Assembly (NCBI GenBank): GCA_030431255.1
Contig: JAUIJL010000013.1
Location: 179,136 to 243,135 of the forward strand
Length of the DNA stretch: 64,000 nucleotides
Source: Thermoanaerobaculia bacterium
GTDB taxonomy: Bacteria > Acidobacteriota > Thermoanaerobaculia > Multivoradales > J023
Direction of reading: 5' to 3'
Shown here piece by piece: positions 16,933 through 26,479 of this stretch. Position numbers and translations under genes: made by a program. Within the stretch, counting starts at the first letter, position 1; each line of letters starts with the position of its first letter. The notes beneath the pieces are model-generated. The model ran no database searches. It saw nothing but the letters and a program-made list of their open reading frames with translations, and was not told the origin of the DNA.

Positions 16933-19680
16933 ATGTCGGCGATCCATATTCCCGCGGAAGTCGATCCCAGACAACGCCTCCAACTCTTGGACCAGCTCTT
17001 GGATCGAGCCCTAGACCTGGAAGAGCACGAGGTTGCCGGTTTTCTCAGCTCGATCCCTTGCCCCAAAACCCGCTCGGACATCGAACAGCTGCTGACCGCC
17101 GGAAATCAGACGTTGGATCTGGAAAAACGCTGGCAGGAGGTGCTCGACGGTGTCGCTGAAAAAGCCCACGCCCAAAGCCAGACCGAGCCCGGCCAAGGGG
17201 ACGTCATCGGCCCTTGGCGCTTGGGCCGGGTGGTCGGCCGGGGTGGCATGGGCACCGTTTTTCTCGCCGATCGGTGCGACGGTGTGGTGGAGATGCAAGC
17301 GGCGGTCAAGATTTCCAATCAGCTGTGTTTCGACCTCGAAAGCCGCCAACGCTTCGAGCAGGAGCGGCGCATCCTGGCGAGATTTCAGCACCCGTCGATC
17401 GCCCGATTCATCGATGGCGGGGTCACGGAGCACGGTCTCTCCTACTACGCCATGGAGCTGGTCGACGGCGAGGCCATCGATCTCTGGTGTGACCGCCGCG
17501 GCCTCTCGATCGACGAGCGCCTACGGCTTTTCGTCGACTTGGTGCGTGCGGTCGAGGCGGCCCACCGGCAGCTGGTATTGCACCGTGACCTCAAACCGTC
17601 CAATGTGTTGGTCACCGGCGACGGCGCGGTCAAGCTCTTGGATTTCGGCATCGCTCGCCTCATCGAGCACGAGCATCGCGGCGGCACCACTTGCTTGATG
17701 ACCCCGGAATACGCCACCCCGGAGCAATGCCTGGGGCAACCGCTGAGCCTGGCCTCGGACATCTACCAGCTCGGCCTGCTGCTCTATGAGCTGCTCACCG
17801 GTCATCGCCCCCAGCGCATGCTCGACCACAGCAGCGGCCGGCAGATCCAACGCATCTGTGAGCTCGACCCACCGGCTCCGAGCTCGTGGGTTCGCGGCCG
17901 CCCCGAGGGCGCTCAGCTGGCCGCGGAGCAGCGAGCCACCACCCCCAGGCATCTCATGCGCGGTCTGCAAGGCGATCTGGACACCATCGTTGCCAAAGCC
18001 ATCCACAAGGATCCGGAAAGGCGTTATCGGTCCGCCGGCGAGCTGGCGGCGGATGTGGAGCTGCACCTCCAAGGCTTGCCGATCACCGCCCGCGCGGACA
18101 CCTATTTGTATCGGACGAGCAAATTCGTCCGACGGCGATTGGGCACCGTCGCCCTCGGCAGCGCCGCGGTGCTGGCGATCGCTTTCTTGACCCTCTTTTA
18201 CACCGCCCAGGTGCGTCACGAGCGCAATCTGGCCTTGATCGCCCGAGACCAAGCCGAGGTCGCCCAGGCCCATTCCGAAGAGGCGCGTCGAGCCTCGGAT
18301 CGGACTCTCGAGATGATGGTGGATTTGCTCGAATCCGTGGATCCGTGGAAGGGTGAGATCACCGAGGAGTCTGTACGTCGTTTGTTGAGCCGCGGGCAAA
18401 CCAGGGCTTCGTCCGAGCTGCGAGACCAACCCCTGACCCAGGCTCGCCTCCTGAGCTCGATCGGCTGGATGCGAGCCCGATACGGCGACTACGATCAAGC
18501 CGAGCACGCCCTCGACGAAGCCCTGCACATCTACCGTCGCCACGCCATCGACGGCCTGGAGACCTCCAGAACCCTGGTCCGGCGGGCAAAGCTCGCCAAG
18601 CTGCGTGGCCACTACCAAGAGGCGGAGTCCTTTTTCCGAATCGCCTTCGAAGCTCTCGACCGGCTGCAACCCGTTGCAGATGGTCTGGACGCACCCCTCG
18701 AGGTAGATGCCTTGCTGGGCGCGGCGCTCAGCTCATGGGGCGATTTGCTGTGGAAGACCACCCGCTACGAGGAAAGCGGGCGAGCATTGAATCGGGCGCT
18801 GAAGATTTTGGGCACCCGCTCGCCCCAGAGCCGGGGACATTCCGAGGCATTGCTGGGGCTGGGAAATTTGCATTTCAAACGCAGCCAATACCCACAGGCG
18901 GAGAGCCACTGGCTCCAGGCCTTGGAGATCCGCCGACGGCTGGTGGGCGACAACCTCTTGGATCTCGCACCGATCCTGCAAAACCTCGGCTTGGTGGCCT
19001 TGGCCCGTGGCGAGCACCACTCCGCCCTGAGCCGCTTCCGGGAGGCCGGCGATCTCTACCGACGACATCTGGGGGACTCGGCGACACCCTATGGCAAAAC
19101 CGTCGCCAACCTGGGCAGAACCTATAAGGCGTTGGGACAGCTGGAGGAAGCGGAAGACCATTTGCAGCGCGCCACGCAGATCTTCGAATCGAGCGTGGGA
19201 AGGGAGCACCCCGAGCTGATCCCGGTTTTGGCGGCACGGGCCGAGCTGGCGGCGGAACGGGGATTGTTGGACGACCGCGAGGCTCTGACCCGACGTTCCT
19301 TGGAGATCGTGGAGAAAATTTTCGGCGAGCACCATTGTCGAACCTCGGTTCGCTACACCTATTGGGGCTTGGCATTGGAAGAGCTCGGGCAGCTCGAGGA
19401 GGCGGAATCGGCCCTACGACGCTCCGTTGAGATCATGGCCGAAAGCCGAAAGGTGGATGACCAAGCGCCCCGAACCTATGATTTCTTCGCCGCCGAAGCC
19501 CTGGGCTCGTTCTACCTGCGACACGATCGAGCCGCCGAGGCCGAGCCCCTGCTGCGGAAAGCCCTGAAATCAGCGCGAGCCGGCTATGGTCCCGAGTCCA
19601 AAGAAGCCAGGCAGACCCGGAGCCTGCTGGCAGACTTGCCCGCGAAGACCAAACCGGGCCCCGGCACCAGGGTGGGTTAG
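16933..19680 (+). CDS. Membrane-anchored Ser/Thr protein kinase with TPR array
   Basis: 915 residues from ATG 16933 after AAGGAAAG. The N-terminal extension (about 1-90) is the helical region common to kinases controlled with ECF sigma factors. The Hanks-type kinase domain (about 93-370) has glycine loop GRGGMG, VAIK-type lysine (AAVKIS), catalytic LHRDLKPSN and LDFGIA. One membrane helix (VALGSAAVLAIAFLTLFYTA) follows near residue 400, then a long TPR region to the C-terminus, probably extracytoplasmic. The gene ends convergently, overlapping the ECF sigma gene by four bases at 19677-19680. Kinase and sigma factor of these types are often functionally linked in Acidobacteriota and Planctomycetes. 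Confidence 0.92.
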   Translation: MSAIHIPAEVDPRQRLQLLDQLLDRALDLEEHEVAGFLSSIPCPKTRSDIEQLLTAGNQTLDLEKRWQEVLDGVAEKAHAQSQTEPGQGDVIGPWRLGRVVGRGGMGTVFLADRCDGVVEMQAAVKISNQLCFDLESRQRFEQERRILARFQHPSIARFIDGGVTEHGLSYYAMELVDGEAIDLWCDRRGLSIDERLRLFVDLVRAVEAAHRQLVLHRDLKPSNVLVTGDGAVKLLDFGIARLIEHEHRGGTTCLMTPEYATPEQCLGQPLSLASDIYQLGLLLYELLTGHRPQRMLDHSSGRQIQRICELDPPAPSSWVRGRPEGAQLAAEQRATTPRHLMRGLQGDLDTIVAKAIHKDPERRYRSAGELAADVELHLQGLPITARADTYLYRTSKFVRRRLGTVALGSAAVLAIAFLTLFYTAQVRHERNLALIARDQAEVAQAHSEEARRASDRTLEMMVDLLESVDPWKGEITEESVRRLLSRGQTRASSELRDQPLTQARLLSSIGWMRARYGDYDQAEHALDEALHIYRRHAIDGLETSRTLVRRAKLAKLRGHYQEAESFFRIAFEALDRLQPVADGLDAPLEVDALLGAALSSWGDLLWKTTRYEESGRALNRALKILGTRSPQSRGHSEALLGLGNLHFKRSQYPQAESHWLQALEIRRRLVGDNLLDLAPILQNLGLVALARGEHHSALSRFREAGDLYRRHLGDSATPYGKTVANLGRTYKALGQLEEAEDHLQRATQIFESSVGREHPELIPVLAARAELAAERGLLDDREALTRRSLEIVEKIFGEHHCRTSVRYTYWGLALEELGQLEEAESALRRSVEIMAESRKVDDQAPRTYDFFAAEALGSFYLRHDRAAEAEPLLRKALKSARAGYGPESKEARQTRSLLADLPAKTKPGPGTRVG

Positions 19681-20252
19681 ATTTCGAGCTTCAACCAGGC
19701 TCGGGCCCGCTTCCACATGCGCTGCACGGTGCGCTCGGACACGTCGAGAGCCTCCGCCAGCTCGGGCTCGGTCAGCCCGCCGAAGAATTTCAGCTCGACC
19801 AACTGATGGAGATCCCCGTGGATCTCCGCCAGCTGCTTGAGCGCTTCGTCGAGCTGCAAGATGTCGTCCGAGCCTTCTTCGGAGACCAAAAGGCGGTGCT
19901 CGTCGAGCTCTTCCGCCTCTTGCCCACTGCCCCGCTTGGCGGCGTTTCGGCGACGGGCATGGTCGACCAGAATCTGGCGCATGGCATGGGAGGTGACCGC
20001 AAAGAAATGCCGGCGGTTCTGCCAATCCAGCTGCCGTTGGTTGAGCATCTTCAAGTAGGTCTCATGCACCAAGCTGCGGGTATCCAACGACGGGCTCGCA
20101 CGGTGGCGGCGCAGATTGGAGCGCGCCAGCTCCTCCAATTGACGGTAGACCAGCGACACCACCTGCTCGAAGGCGTGGCTTTCTCCTTCGGCCAATCGTC
20201 GCAAATGGCGGGTCACGTCATCGAGGCGTGCGGGATCCGTCTCCAGGCTCAC
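19677..20252 (-). CDS. ECF RNA polymerase sigma factor (acidobacterial kinase-associated type)
   Basis: 191 residues. Sigma region 2 includes LVHETYLKML and the RRHFFAVTSHAMRQILVDHA segment diagnostic of the ECF group often called Sig-70_X6. Region 4 carries the helix-turn-helix LAEALDVSERTVQRMWKRARAWL. No anti-sigma gene is adjacent; in this group Ser/Thr kinases are thought to play the regulatory role, and one is encoded convergently. The start overlaps the end of the deacylase gene by four bases (20249-20252), so it is the last gene of an operon with the deacylase and the large hybrid sensor. Confidence 0.9.
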   Translation of the reverse strand: MSLETDPARLDDVTRHLRRLAEGESHAFEQVVSLVYRQLEELARSNLRRHRASPSLDTRSLVHETYLKMLNQRQLDWQNRRHFFAVTSHAMRQILVDHARRRNAAKRGSGQEAEELDEHRLLVSEEGSDDILQLDEALKQLAEIHGDLHQLVELKFFGGLTEPELAEALDVSERTVQRMWKRARAWLKLEI

Positions 20253-20746
20253 GTTTCATCCTCCCGAACGTCAGCGACCTGCCCGCCGGTCCACTGCACC
20301 AGCTGATCGAAGGTCGTTCGAAAGACCGTGAAGGGGGTGCCGGCCGCCGCCCACAGCACCTCGTATTGGGCCAAGGTTTCGTCGATCAGGGTGATCGGCT
20401 CTTGGTGATGCCCGAGGGGAGGCACGCCACCGATGGGGTAACCGGTAAAGCGCTTCACCGCGTCGGCATCCGCTTGACGCGGTTTGGAGCCGAGGAGCAC
20501 GCGCAGCTTCTTTTTGGAAATGCGATGCCGCCCGGACGCCACCACCAACACCGATCGTTCCTCACCGGCTTCCGAGCGGGTGAGAAAAATGATGCTCTTG
20601 GCGATTTGCGCCGGCTCCACCCCCAGGGCGGTCGCGGCTTCGGCCGCGGATCGGGTGCTGTCCGAAAGCTGCACGACCTCATTGTCGCCGCCCAGCTCGC
20701 GCAGCAGCCGTTGGATTTTTTCAGCGTTTCTATGCAGTGAGCTCAT
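20249..20746 (-). CDS. YbaK/EbsC-family aminoacyl-tRNA deacylase
   Basis: 165 residues with the YbaK fold: an N-terminal helix with RNAEKIQRLLRELG, the central strand AQIAKSIIFLTR containing the conserved Lys of the substrate pocket, VLVVASGRHRISKKKL, and the GYPIGGVPPLGH motif. Family members hydrolyse mischarged Cys-tRNA(Pro) or related aminoacyl-tRNAs in trans. It is one base from the end of the hybrid sensor gene and overlaps the sigma gene, so it sits in the middle of a signalling operon. That placement is odd for a translation quality-control enzyme and may only reflect co-transcription. Confidence 0.9.
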   Translation of the reverse strand: MSSLHRNAEKIQRLLRELGGDNEVVQLSDSTRSAAEAATALGVEPAQIAKSIIFLTRSEAGEERSVLVVASGRHRISKKKLRVLLGSKPRQADADAVKRFTGYPIGGVPPLGHHQEPITLIDETLAQYEVLWAAAGTPFTVFRTTFDQLVQWTGGQVADVREDET

Positions 20747-20747
20747 C

Positions 20748-23700
20748 TCAGCTCCGTCTCTTGATCACCACCAAAGTGACGTCGTCGTCGAGGGGACGGT
20801 CTCCTCGCCAATGATTGCCGAGCTCCACCAGCTCCTGCAGGATCTCACCGCTGGGCCGATTCCCATGACGACCCAGGGCATGCTCCACGGCCCCGTACCC
20901 CAATTGCTCGCCGTCTTCATCCATGGTCTCGGGCAAGCCGTCCGACAAAAGCATCAAGGTATCTCCGGGACCCAACGGAAAGACCTCTATAGGGTATTCC
21001 AAGTCCTCCAAGCTGCCGAGAGGTAGGGATGACTTGAGGATCTCCTCGACCTCACCCGAGGCGGCCCGGTACACGAAAACCGGTGGCATGGCCGCCGAGG
21101 ACACGGCGACTTCCCCTTCCCGCAGATGCAATACGTTCAGGGCCATTTTCATGTGCTCCACCCGCACCGCCCGGAACACTTGATTCAGCTGCCTGAGCAA
21201 GACGTGCGGGGATTGCACGTCGAGGGCTTTGAGCGCCGATTTGGTCATGGACACCATCATGCCGGCGGAAATCCCGTGACCGGTGGCATCGCCGGTCACC
21301 ACGTAGAAAGAATCCTGATCTTGGGGAAAGAAATCGTAATAGTCACCGCCCACCTCGGAAGCCGTTTCCAAGTAGACGGCGATCTCATAACCGTCCAAAG
21401 CCGGCGGTGCATCGGGCAACATCGACAGCTGAATCGAGCGAGCGCGCTCGAATTCTTCGGTCTTGCGACGGTTCTCCGCTTCCACCGAATGGGCTCGTGA
21501 CAGGGAAAGGTGGGTTTCAATGCGGGCCAGCAGCTCGTTCTTGGAAATGGGCTTGCTCAGGTAGTCGTTGGCCCCGGAAGCCAGCCCTTCCATCAAGTCG
21601 GACACCTGGTTCTTGGCGGTCACCAAGAGAATCGGCAGCTCGTTGCCGCTCAGCCGAGCGCGCAGACGCCGGGTGACCTCGAAGCCGGTCATTCGCGGCA
21701 TCATGACGTCCAAGAGCAGCAGATCCGGCACGTCTCCACCCTCGATGATCTCCAGGGCTTGGATTCCGTCGACGGCTTCGATCACCTCGAATCGGGCGAG
21801 GGTCAGGAAGTTGCGCAGGACCTGGCGGTTGATGGGCTCGTCGTCGACCACCAGGACCCGGCCCATGGTCGGTGCCTGCTCTGGCTCGGACGCCGCCTCG
21901 AACGCACCCGGTTGGCCGACTACAGGCTCGACACTCGACAAGGCGCTCAGATCGTCGCGGCCCTCCGCGTCGCGGACGGCGATCAATTGACGCACACCGG
22001 ATCCCAAGGCCGGCTCCGGCTTCTCCCCACGCCACCGGGGCAGTCTCAACACCGCCTCCGTGCCGCCTTGCTCTGTCTCCGCCGGCCGCAGGTGCACCTC
22101 TCCTCCGTGCAGCTCCACCAACTGCCGGGTGATGGTGAGCCCCAACCCGGTGCCGCCGTATTGACGGGCTGAGGAGGCATCGGCCTGCTCGAATCCCTCA
22201 AAGACCTTTTCTAATTGATCGGCAGGAATACCTATTCCGGTGTCCGTGACCCGAAGCTCGACTTGCTCACCGTCCCGGGAGGCGCTCACGGTGACACTGC
22301 CGTGGTCGGTGAATTTGACCGCGTTGCCCACCAGGTTGTGCAGCACTTGTTGCAGGCGATTCTCATCCCCCGCCACCTCCGGCAAGGTGTCGGGAATGCG
22401 ATTGATCAGCTCGACCTCTTTGCCTTTCACCAGAGGTGCCATCAAGGTGAGCACGATGTCGGCCACTTCCCGCAGGCTCACCGCCTGGATATTGAGCTCG
22501 ATTTGGTGATTCTTGAGCTTCGAGAAATCGAGGATGTCGTCCACCAAATGGGCCAGACGTCGACCGCTGCCGGCGATCATCGAAAGATTTCTGCGGGTGG
22601 GCTCCGGCAGGGCACCGGTGACCCCGTCGAGCAAGGACTCCGCCAAACCGATGATGCCGTTCAAAGGCGTCCGCAGCTCATGGGAGGTGTTGGCCAGGAA
22701 CTCGTCTTTCATCCGATCGATCTGCTGAAGACGCTCGGCCACCATGCGCTGACGATCACTTTCTTGACGGTGGAGCTCCAGCTCTTCCTCATGTCGCAAG
22801 GTCTTCTGCCGCACGTAGAAGTAGAAACAGCCGACGGCGCTGAAAAAGTACAAAGCGTACGCCCACCAGGTCTTCCACCAGGGTGGCACGATCACCACCC
22901 GGAGAGAGGTGCCGAGCTCATTCCAGACCCCGTCGCCGTTGGCGGCACGGACCTTGAACACGTACTCGCCGCCGTCCAAATTGGTGTATCCGGCAAAGCG
23001 ACGGGATCCGGCATCGACCCAACCGTCGTCGAATCCCGCCAATTTGTAGGCGAATCGATTGCTCGCCGGATCGGAAAAGTCGAGGGCGGCAAACTCGAAA
23101 GCGAAGAATCGATCCTTATAGGACAGCTCCAGGTGATCTCGATACTCCAAGGCCAGATCCGATTCCCTGGGCTGGTCGAACACTTTGAAGGTCGTCAGCA
23201 CCACCTCGGGAGCGTGGGGATTGTGCTCCACCTGGTCGACGAAAAACGCGTTGATGCCGTTGACCCCACCGAAGAGCATTTCCCCCTCTTCGGTTCTCAG
23301 AAAGGATCGGCCGTTGAATTCCGTGCTCTGGAGACCGTCTCCGAGATCGAAATTCTCCATGCTCAGGGTGTTGGGATCGAGGCGGGTCAACCCCTGGTTG
23401 CTGCTGATCCAAAGCCGACCGGTTTCGTCCGGCAACAGGCTGTAGAGGGAATCGCTGGGTAGGCCGTCTTTGTGGGTCAGATGACGGACCTTCGAGGTCG
23501 CCAAGTCCAGGCGATCGAGGCCGCCCCCATAGGTAGCGATCCACAAGGTCCCTTTTCCGTCGTTCCACAAATCCATGATGTTGTTGCTGGCCAGGGATTC
23601 CGGGTCGGAGGGATCCCTCATGAATTGAGCGAAGGTCTCACTTTCGCGATCGAAGCGGGAGACCCCGCCACCGGTGCACACCCAAAGCACACCGCCCCCA

Positions 23701-25571
23701 TCCTCGTAGGTGCAGCGGCTGAAATTGGCGGCGAGGCTGGTCGGATCTGTCGGGTCGTTGAAATAGGAACGAAAGATCTCCCGCTCCGGGTCGAATCGGT
23801 TCCAACCGAAAGCGGTGGAGACCCACAGAATTCCCGGCTCCGATCGATCTTCCTGAATGCCGAACACCTGATTGTTGCTGATCCCTCCGACCGCCCCCGG
23901 GTTGGCGATATAGCGTTTCACCACCTCCCCGCGCTCCGGGTCGATTTGAGCCAACCCGCCCCCCAAGGTGCCGACCCACAGTCGACCCTGGGAATCCTCC
24001 AGGATGGCTCGCACCAACGGCGCCCCCAGATTGCGGGGCCCGCCCGCGGGATCGGCGAAATAATGCTCCACCACGTCTCGCCGGTAGCTGTCGAGCCGGT
24101 ACAGGCCGAGCACGGTGCCCAACCACAGATCGCCACGGCGATCCTGCTCGATGCTGAACACCATGTTGTTGGCGAGCTGAGGTGGTCCGCCCATCGGCCG
24201 ACTGTAGTGTTTGAATTTGTGCCGGTAGCGGCTGTACCGGCTGATGCCACCGTTGTTGGTGCCCATCCAAATGACACCGGCCCGGTCCTGCCAGATTTGC
24301 AATACCAGATCACTGGAAAGGCTTTGGGGATCCGCCGGATCATGGCGCAGATGGGTGAACCGCTCCGTGGAGCGCTCGAAGCGCACGACCCCGGCCGAGG
24401 TGGTGCCGATCCACAGATCTCCCCAACGGTCCTCCTCCACCGCCACAATCGGATTGGCGGTAAAGAAACCGGGCTGCTCGTCGGTCCCCGTGTATTGGGT
24501 CACCCGGTTCCCGCGTCGGCGGTTCAGCCCCCCCGCGGTGACCACCCACAGCTCACCCGAGGCGTCTTCATAGATCGCATGGCTGACCGGCAAGACCGCG
24601 CCGGGCAAAAAGAGGGGCACGACGTCGCTGACCAAAGCTTGCTCGGGGGTCTTGCTGTCCCACACCTCGAAGAGCCCGCTCGGGTCCACCATGCGATTGA
24701 CCCCGCCCCCTTGGGTGCCGACCCAGAGATTGCCCTGTGAGTCTTCGAGAATCGCCGACACTGTGTTGTGGCTCAGAGGTCCCGGCGCTTCGTCCGTTCC
24801 CGATCGCGCCGCGCCCGATGCTTGGAAACGCTCAAATTTCCCCGGCTCACCACTGCTCGGAGGGATCCAGCGATGCAAACCGCTACCGAAGGTGCCCAGC
24901 CACAATGTGCCGGAACGGTCTTCGTAGAACGTCGACACCACGGAGCCCAGGGCTTCCGGGTTGCCCGGCTCGACTCCGAAACGTCGCACCTTGCCACTAG
25001 AGGGATCGACCCGCTCCACCCCCAGATTGGTGGAGAACCAAATCAGCCCTTGGCGATCTTGAAAAACCACCCCGGGAAGGGGCAGGCCCGAGCCGAACGC
25101 CTCGGGATTCTCCGGATCTTGGACGAAGCGCTGAAAACGCTCCGTCAAAGGATCGTAGCGGTGGATGCCACCGGGTTGCTGGGTCAGCACCCAAAGCTTG
25201 CCGTCGCGGTCCTCGAAGAGTGTACGGACGAAATTGTCGACCAAGGAGTGAGGGTCGCTGGGATCGTGTTTGAAGACCACCACCTCATGGCCGTCGAAAC
25301 GGTTGAGGCCGTCTTGAGTGCCGACCCAAATAAATCCACGATGATCCTGCAGGGAGGTCTGCGCCGAAACCTGAGACAACCCCTCCGCCAACGACAGGCG
25401 ATCCAATTTGATCCGCTCAGAAGCAAGGGCGGGGGTGGTGGTCCAAGCCGATATCGTCACCGGCAGTAGGACGGCCGCGCAGAGCAGAAATCGAGAGGCC
25501 CACCGCCCCCGAAGGCTGAGGCTGCCGGCAAAGCAAATCGAGGCGGCGAGGGGTAGAGAAGCTCTGTTCAC
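20748..25571 (-). CDS. Giant hybrid sensor: beta-propeller histidine kinase-receiver-SpoIIE phosphatase
   Basis: 1607 residues from GTG 25571. After a signal sequence come many propeller repeats (for example DHRGFIWVGTQDGLNRF and EDRSGTLWLGTFGSGLHRW) and a Y_Y_Y domain, all extracytoplasmic. One membrane helix (WWAYALYFFSAVGCFYFYV) leads to HisKA (phospho-acceptor in NTSHELRTPLNGI, near residue 963) and HATPase with GTGLGLTI. A receiver follows with Asp in LLLLDVMMPRMTG near 1287. Last is a PP2C-like SpoIIE/RsbU phosphatase (SMLPDAPPALDGYEIA, EVGGDYYDF, VTGDATGHGISAG). Kinase, receiver and phosphatase in one chain imply control of an anti-anti-sigma factor by phosphorelay. It leads an operon with the deacylase and the ECF sigma gene. 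Confidence 0.93.
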   Translation of the reverse strand: MNRASLPLAASICFAGSLSLRGRWASRFLLCAAVLLPVTISAWTTTPALASERIKLDRLSLAEGLSQVSAQTSLQDHRGFIWVGTQDGLNRFDGHEVVVFKHDPSDPHSLVDNFVRTLFEDRDGKLWVLTQQPGGIHRYDPLTERFQRFVQDPENPEAFGSGLPLPGVVFQDRQGLIWFSTNLGVERVDPSSGKVRRFGVEPGNPEALGSVVSTFYEDRSGTLWLGTFGSGLHRWIPPSSGEPGKFERFQASGAARSGTDEAPGPLSHNTVSAILEDSQGNLWVGTQGGGVNRMVDPSGLFEVWDSKTPEQALVSDVVPLFLPGAVLPVSHAIYEDASGELWVVTAGGLNRRRGNRVTQYTGTDEQPGFFTANPIVAVEEDRWGDLWIGTTSAGVVRFERSTERFTHLRHDPADPQSLSSDLVLQIWQDRAGVIWMGTNNGGISRYSRYRHKFKHYSRPMGGPPQLANNMVFSIEQDRRGDLWLGTVLGLYRLDSYRRDVVEHYFADPAGGPRNLGAPLVRAILEDSQGRLWVGTLGGGLAQIDPERGEVVKRYIANPGAVGGISNNQVFGIQEDRSEPGILWVSTAFGWNRFDPEREIFRSYFNDPTDPTSLAANFSRCTYEDGGGVLWVCTGGGVSRFDRESETFAQFMRDPSDPESLASNNIMDLWNDGKGTLWIATYGGGLDRLDLATSKVRHLTHKDGLPSDSLYSLLPDETGRLWISSNQGLTRLDPNTLSMENFDLGDGLQSTEFNGRSFLRTEEGEMLFGGVNGINAFFVDQVEHNPHAPEVVLTTFKVFDQPRESDLALEYRDHLELSYKDRFFAFEFAALDFSDPASNRFAYKLAGFDDGWVDAGSRRFAGYTNLDGGEYVFKVRAANGDGVWNELGTSLRVVIVPPWWKTWWAYALYFFSAVGCFYFYVRQKTLRHEEELELHRQESDRQRMVAERLQQIDRMKDEFLANTSHELRTPLNGIIGLAESLLDGVTGALPEPTRRNLSMIAGSGRRLAHLVDDILDFSKLKNHQIELNIQAVSLREVADIVLTLMAPLVKGKEVELINRIPDTLPEVAGDENRLQQVLHNLVGNAVKFTDHGSVTVSASRDGEQVELRVTDTGIGIPADQLEKVFEGFEQADASSARQYGGTGLGLTITRQLVELHGGEVHLRPAETEQGGTEAVLRLPRWRGEKPEPALGSGVRQLIAVRDAEGRDDLSALSSVEPVVGQPGAFEAASEPEQAPTMGRVLVVDDEPINRQVLRNFLTLARFEVIEAVDGIQALEIIEGGDVPDLLLLDVMMPRMTGFEVTRRLRARLSGNELPILLVTAKNQVSDLMEGLASGANDYLSKPISKNELLARIETHLSLSRAHSVEAENRRKTEEFERARSIQLSMLPDAPPALDGYEIAVYLETASEVGGDYYDFFPQDQDSFYVVTGDATGHGISAGMMVSMTKSALKALDVQSPHVLLRQLNQVFRAVRVEHMKMALNVLHLREGEVAVSSAAMPPVFVYRAASGEVEEILKSSLPLGSLEDLEYPIEVFPLGPGDTLMLLSDGLPETMDEDGEQLGYGAVEHALGRHGNRPSGEILQELVELGNHWRGDRPLDDDVTLVVIKRRS

Positions 25572-25686
25572 AGAACCCCTAGTCTATCGGTTATCTCACC
25601 CCTTGAGCCGCCCGACTGACGGATGTTTCCGACCCGTTCAGAACAGCTGGACCGTCCTCGGTGCCCAGGTGATTCAGGCCCGTGAC

Positions 25687-26469
25687 TCAGTGGTTCAGGC
25701 CGGTGGCCGCTCCATCGTCGACCGCCAGGCTCAGGAACACATCCTCAAACGGCTCGGACCCCAATCCCGTCAAATCGCGCAGATCGTCCGCCGTGCCTTG
25801 GGCGACGATCCGCCCCCTGCGCAGGATCGCCATTCGGTGACACACCCGCTCGACGAACGACATCACGTGGGAGGAGATCACGAAGGTGGTGCCGGATTCC
25901 GCCATCTCCTCGATCTTCAATCGCAGCCGTCGCATGCTCTCCGCGTCCAAGCCGTTCAAGGGCTCGTCCAAGAGCACCAGGGGCGGTGATCCCAAGAGCG
26001 CGGTGGCCAAGCCGATCTTTTTGCGCATGCCGAGGGAATACTCGGAAATCAGCAGGTGGCGCTTCGGCCACAAATCGAAGAATTCCATCCACATTCGATG
26101 CTCTTCACGCTCCCGGGAGCGATCTTGAGCACCATCGGATTTGAGCCCGGAGACCAAATCCAGCAGCTCCCCACCGGTCAATCGATCGTAGAGCCGCAGC
26201 TCCTCCGGTAAATAACCGATCCTTCGTCGAGCGGCGACCCCCTCTCGCCGGACGTCCAAGCCGTCGACCAGAATCTGCCCGCCGTCCAGGGGCACCAAGT
26301 CCAAAATCGCCTTCAGCAGGGTCGACTTTCCGGCACCATTGGCGCCCAGCAGACCGAAGATGCCGCCCGACACGGTCAACGAGACCCCGTCCACGGCTTT
26401 CAGCTCGCCGTAGTGCTTGCGGGCGTCGTCGATCTGCAACACGGGTACGCTCGGAGAGGAATCCGTCAT
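25687..26469 (-). CDS. ABC transporter ATP-binding protein (ABC-2 exporter)
   Basis: 260 residues with Walker A GANGAGKST (42-50), a signature variant SEYSLGMRKK, Walker B LVLLDEP and switch His in VISSHVM. This is the CcmA/NatA-type subfamily that pairs with ABC-2 permeases. ATG 26469 is 10 bases after the permease stop, so the two genes form an operon. Substrate unknown. It is a second exporter of the same general class as 4890-8737 but not closely alike. Confidence 0.93.
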   Translation of the reverse strand: MTDSSPSVPVLQIDDARKHYGELKAVDGVSLTVSGGIFGLLGANGAGKSTLLKAILDLVPLDGGQILVDGLDVRREGVAARRRIGYLPEELRLYDRLTGGELLDLVSGLKSDGAQDRSREREEHRMWMEFFDLWPKRHLLISEYSLGMRKKIGLATALLGSPPLVLLDEPLNGLDAESMRRLRLKIEEMAESGTTFVISSHVMSFVERVCHRMAILRRGRIVAQGTADDLRDLTGLGSEPFEDVFLSLAVDDGAATGLNH

Positions 26470-26479
26470 AGCTAAGCCT

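Noticed and set aside
22215..24740. Two long plus-strand frames (about 415 and 422 residues)
   Set aside because: Antisense to the propeller sensor, whose repeats, kinase and receiver motifs are unmistakable.
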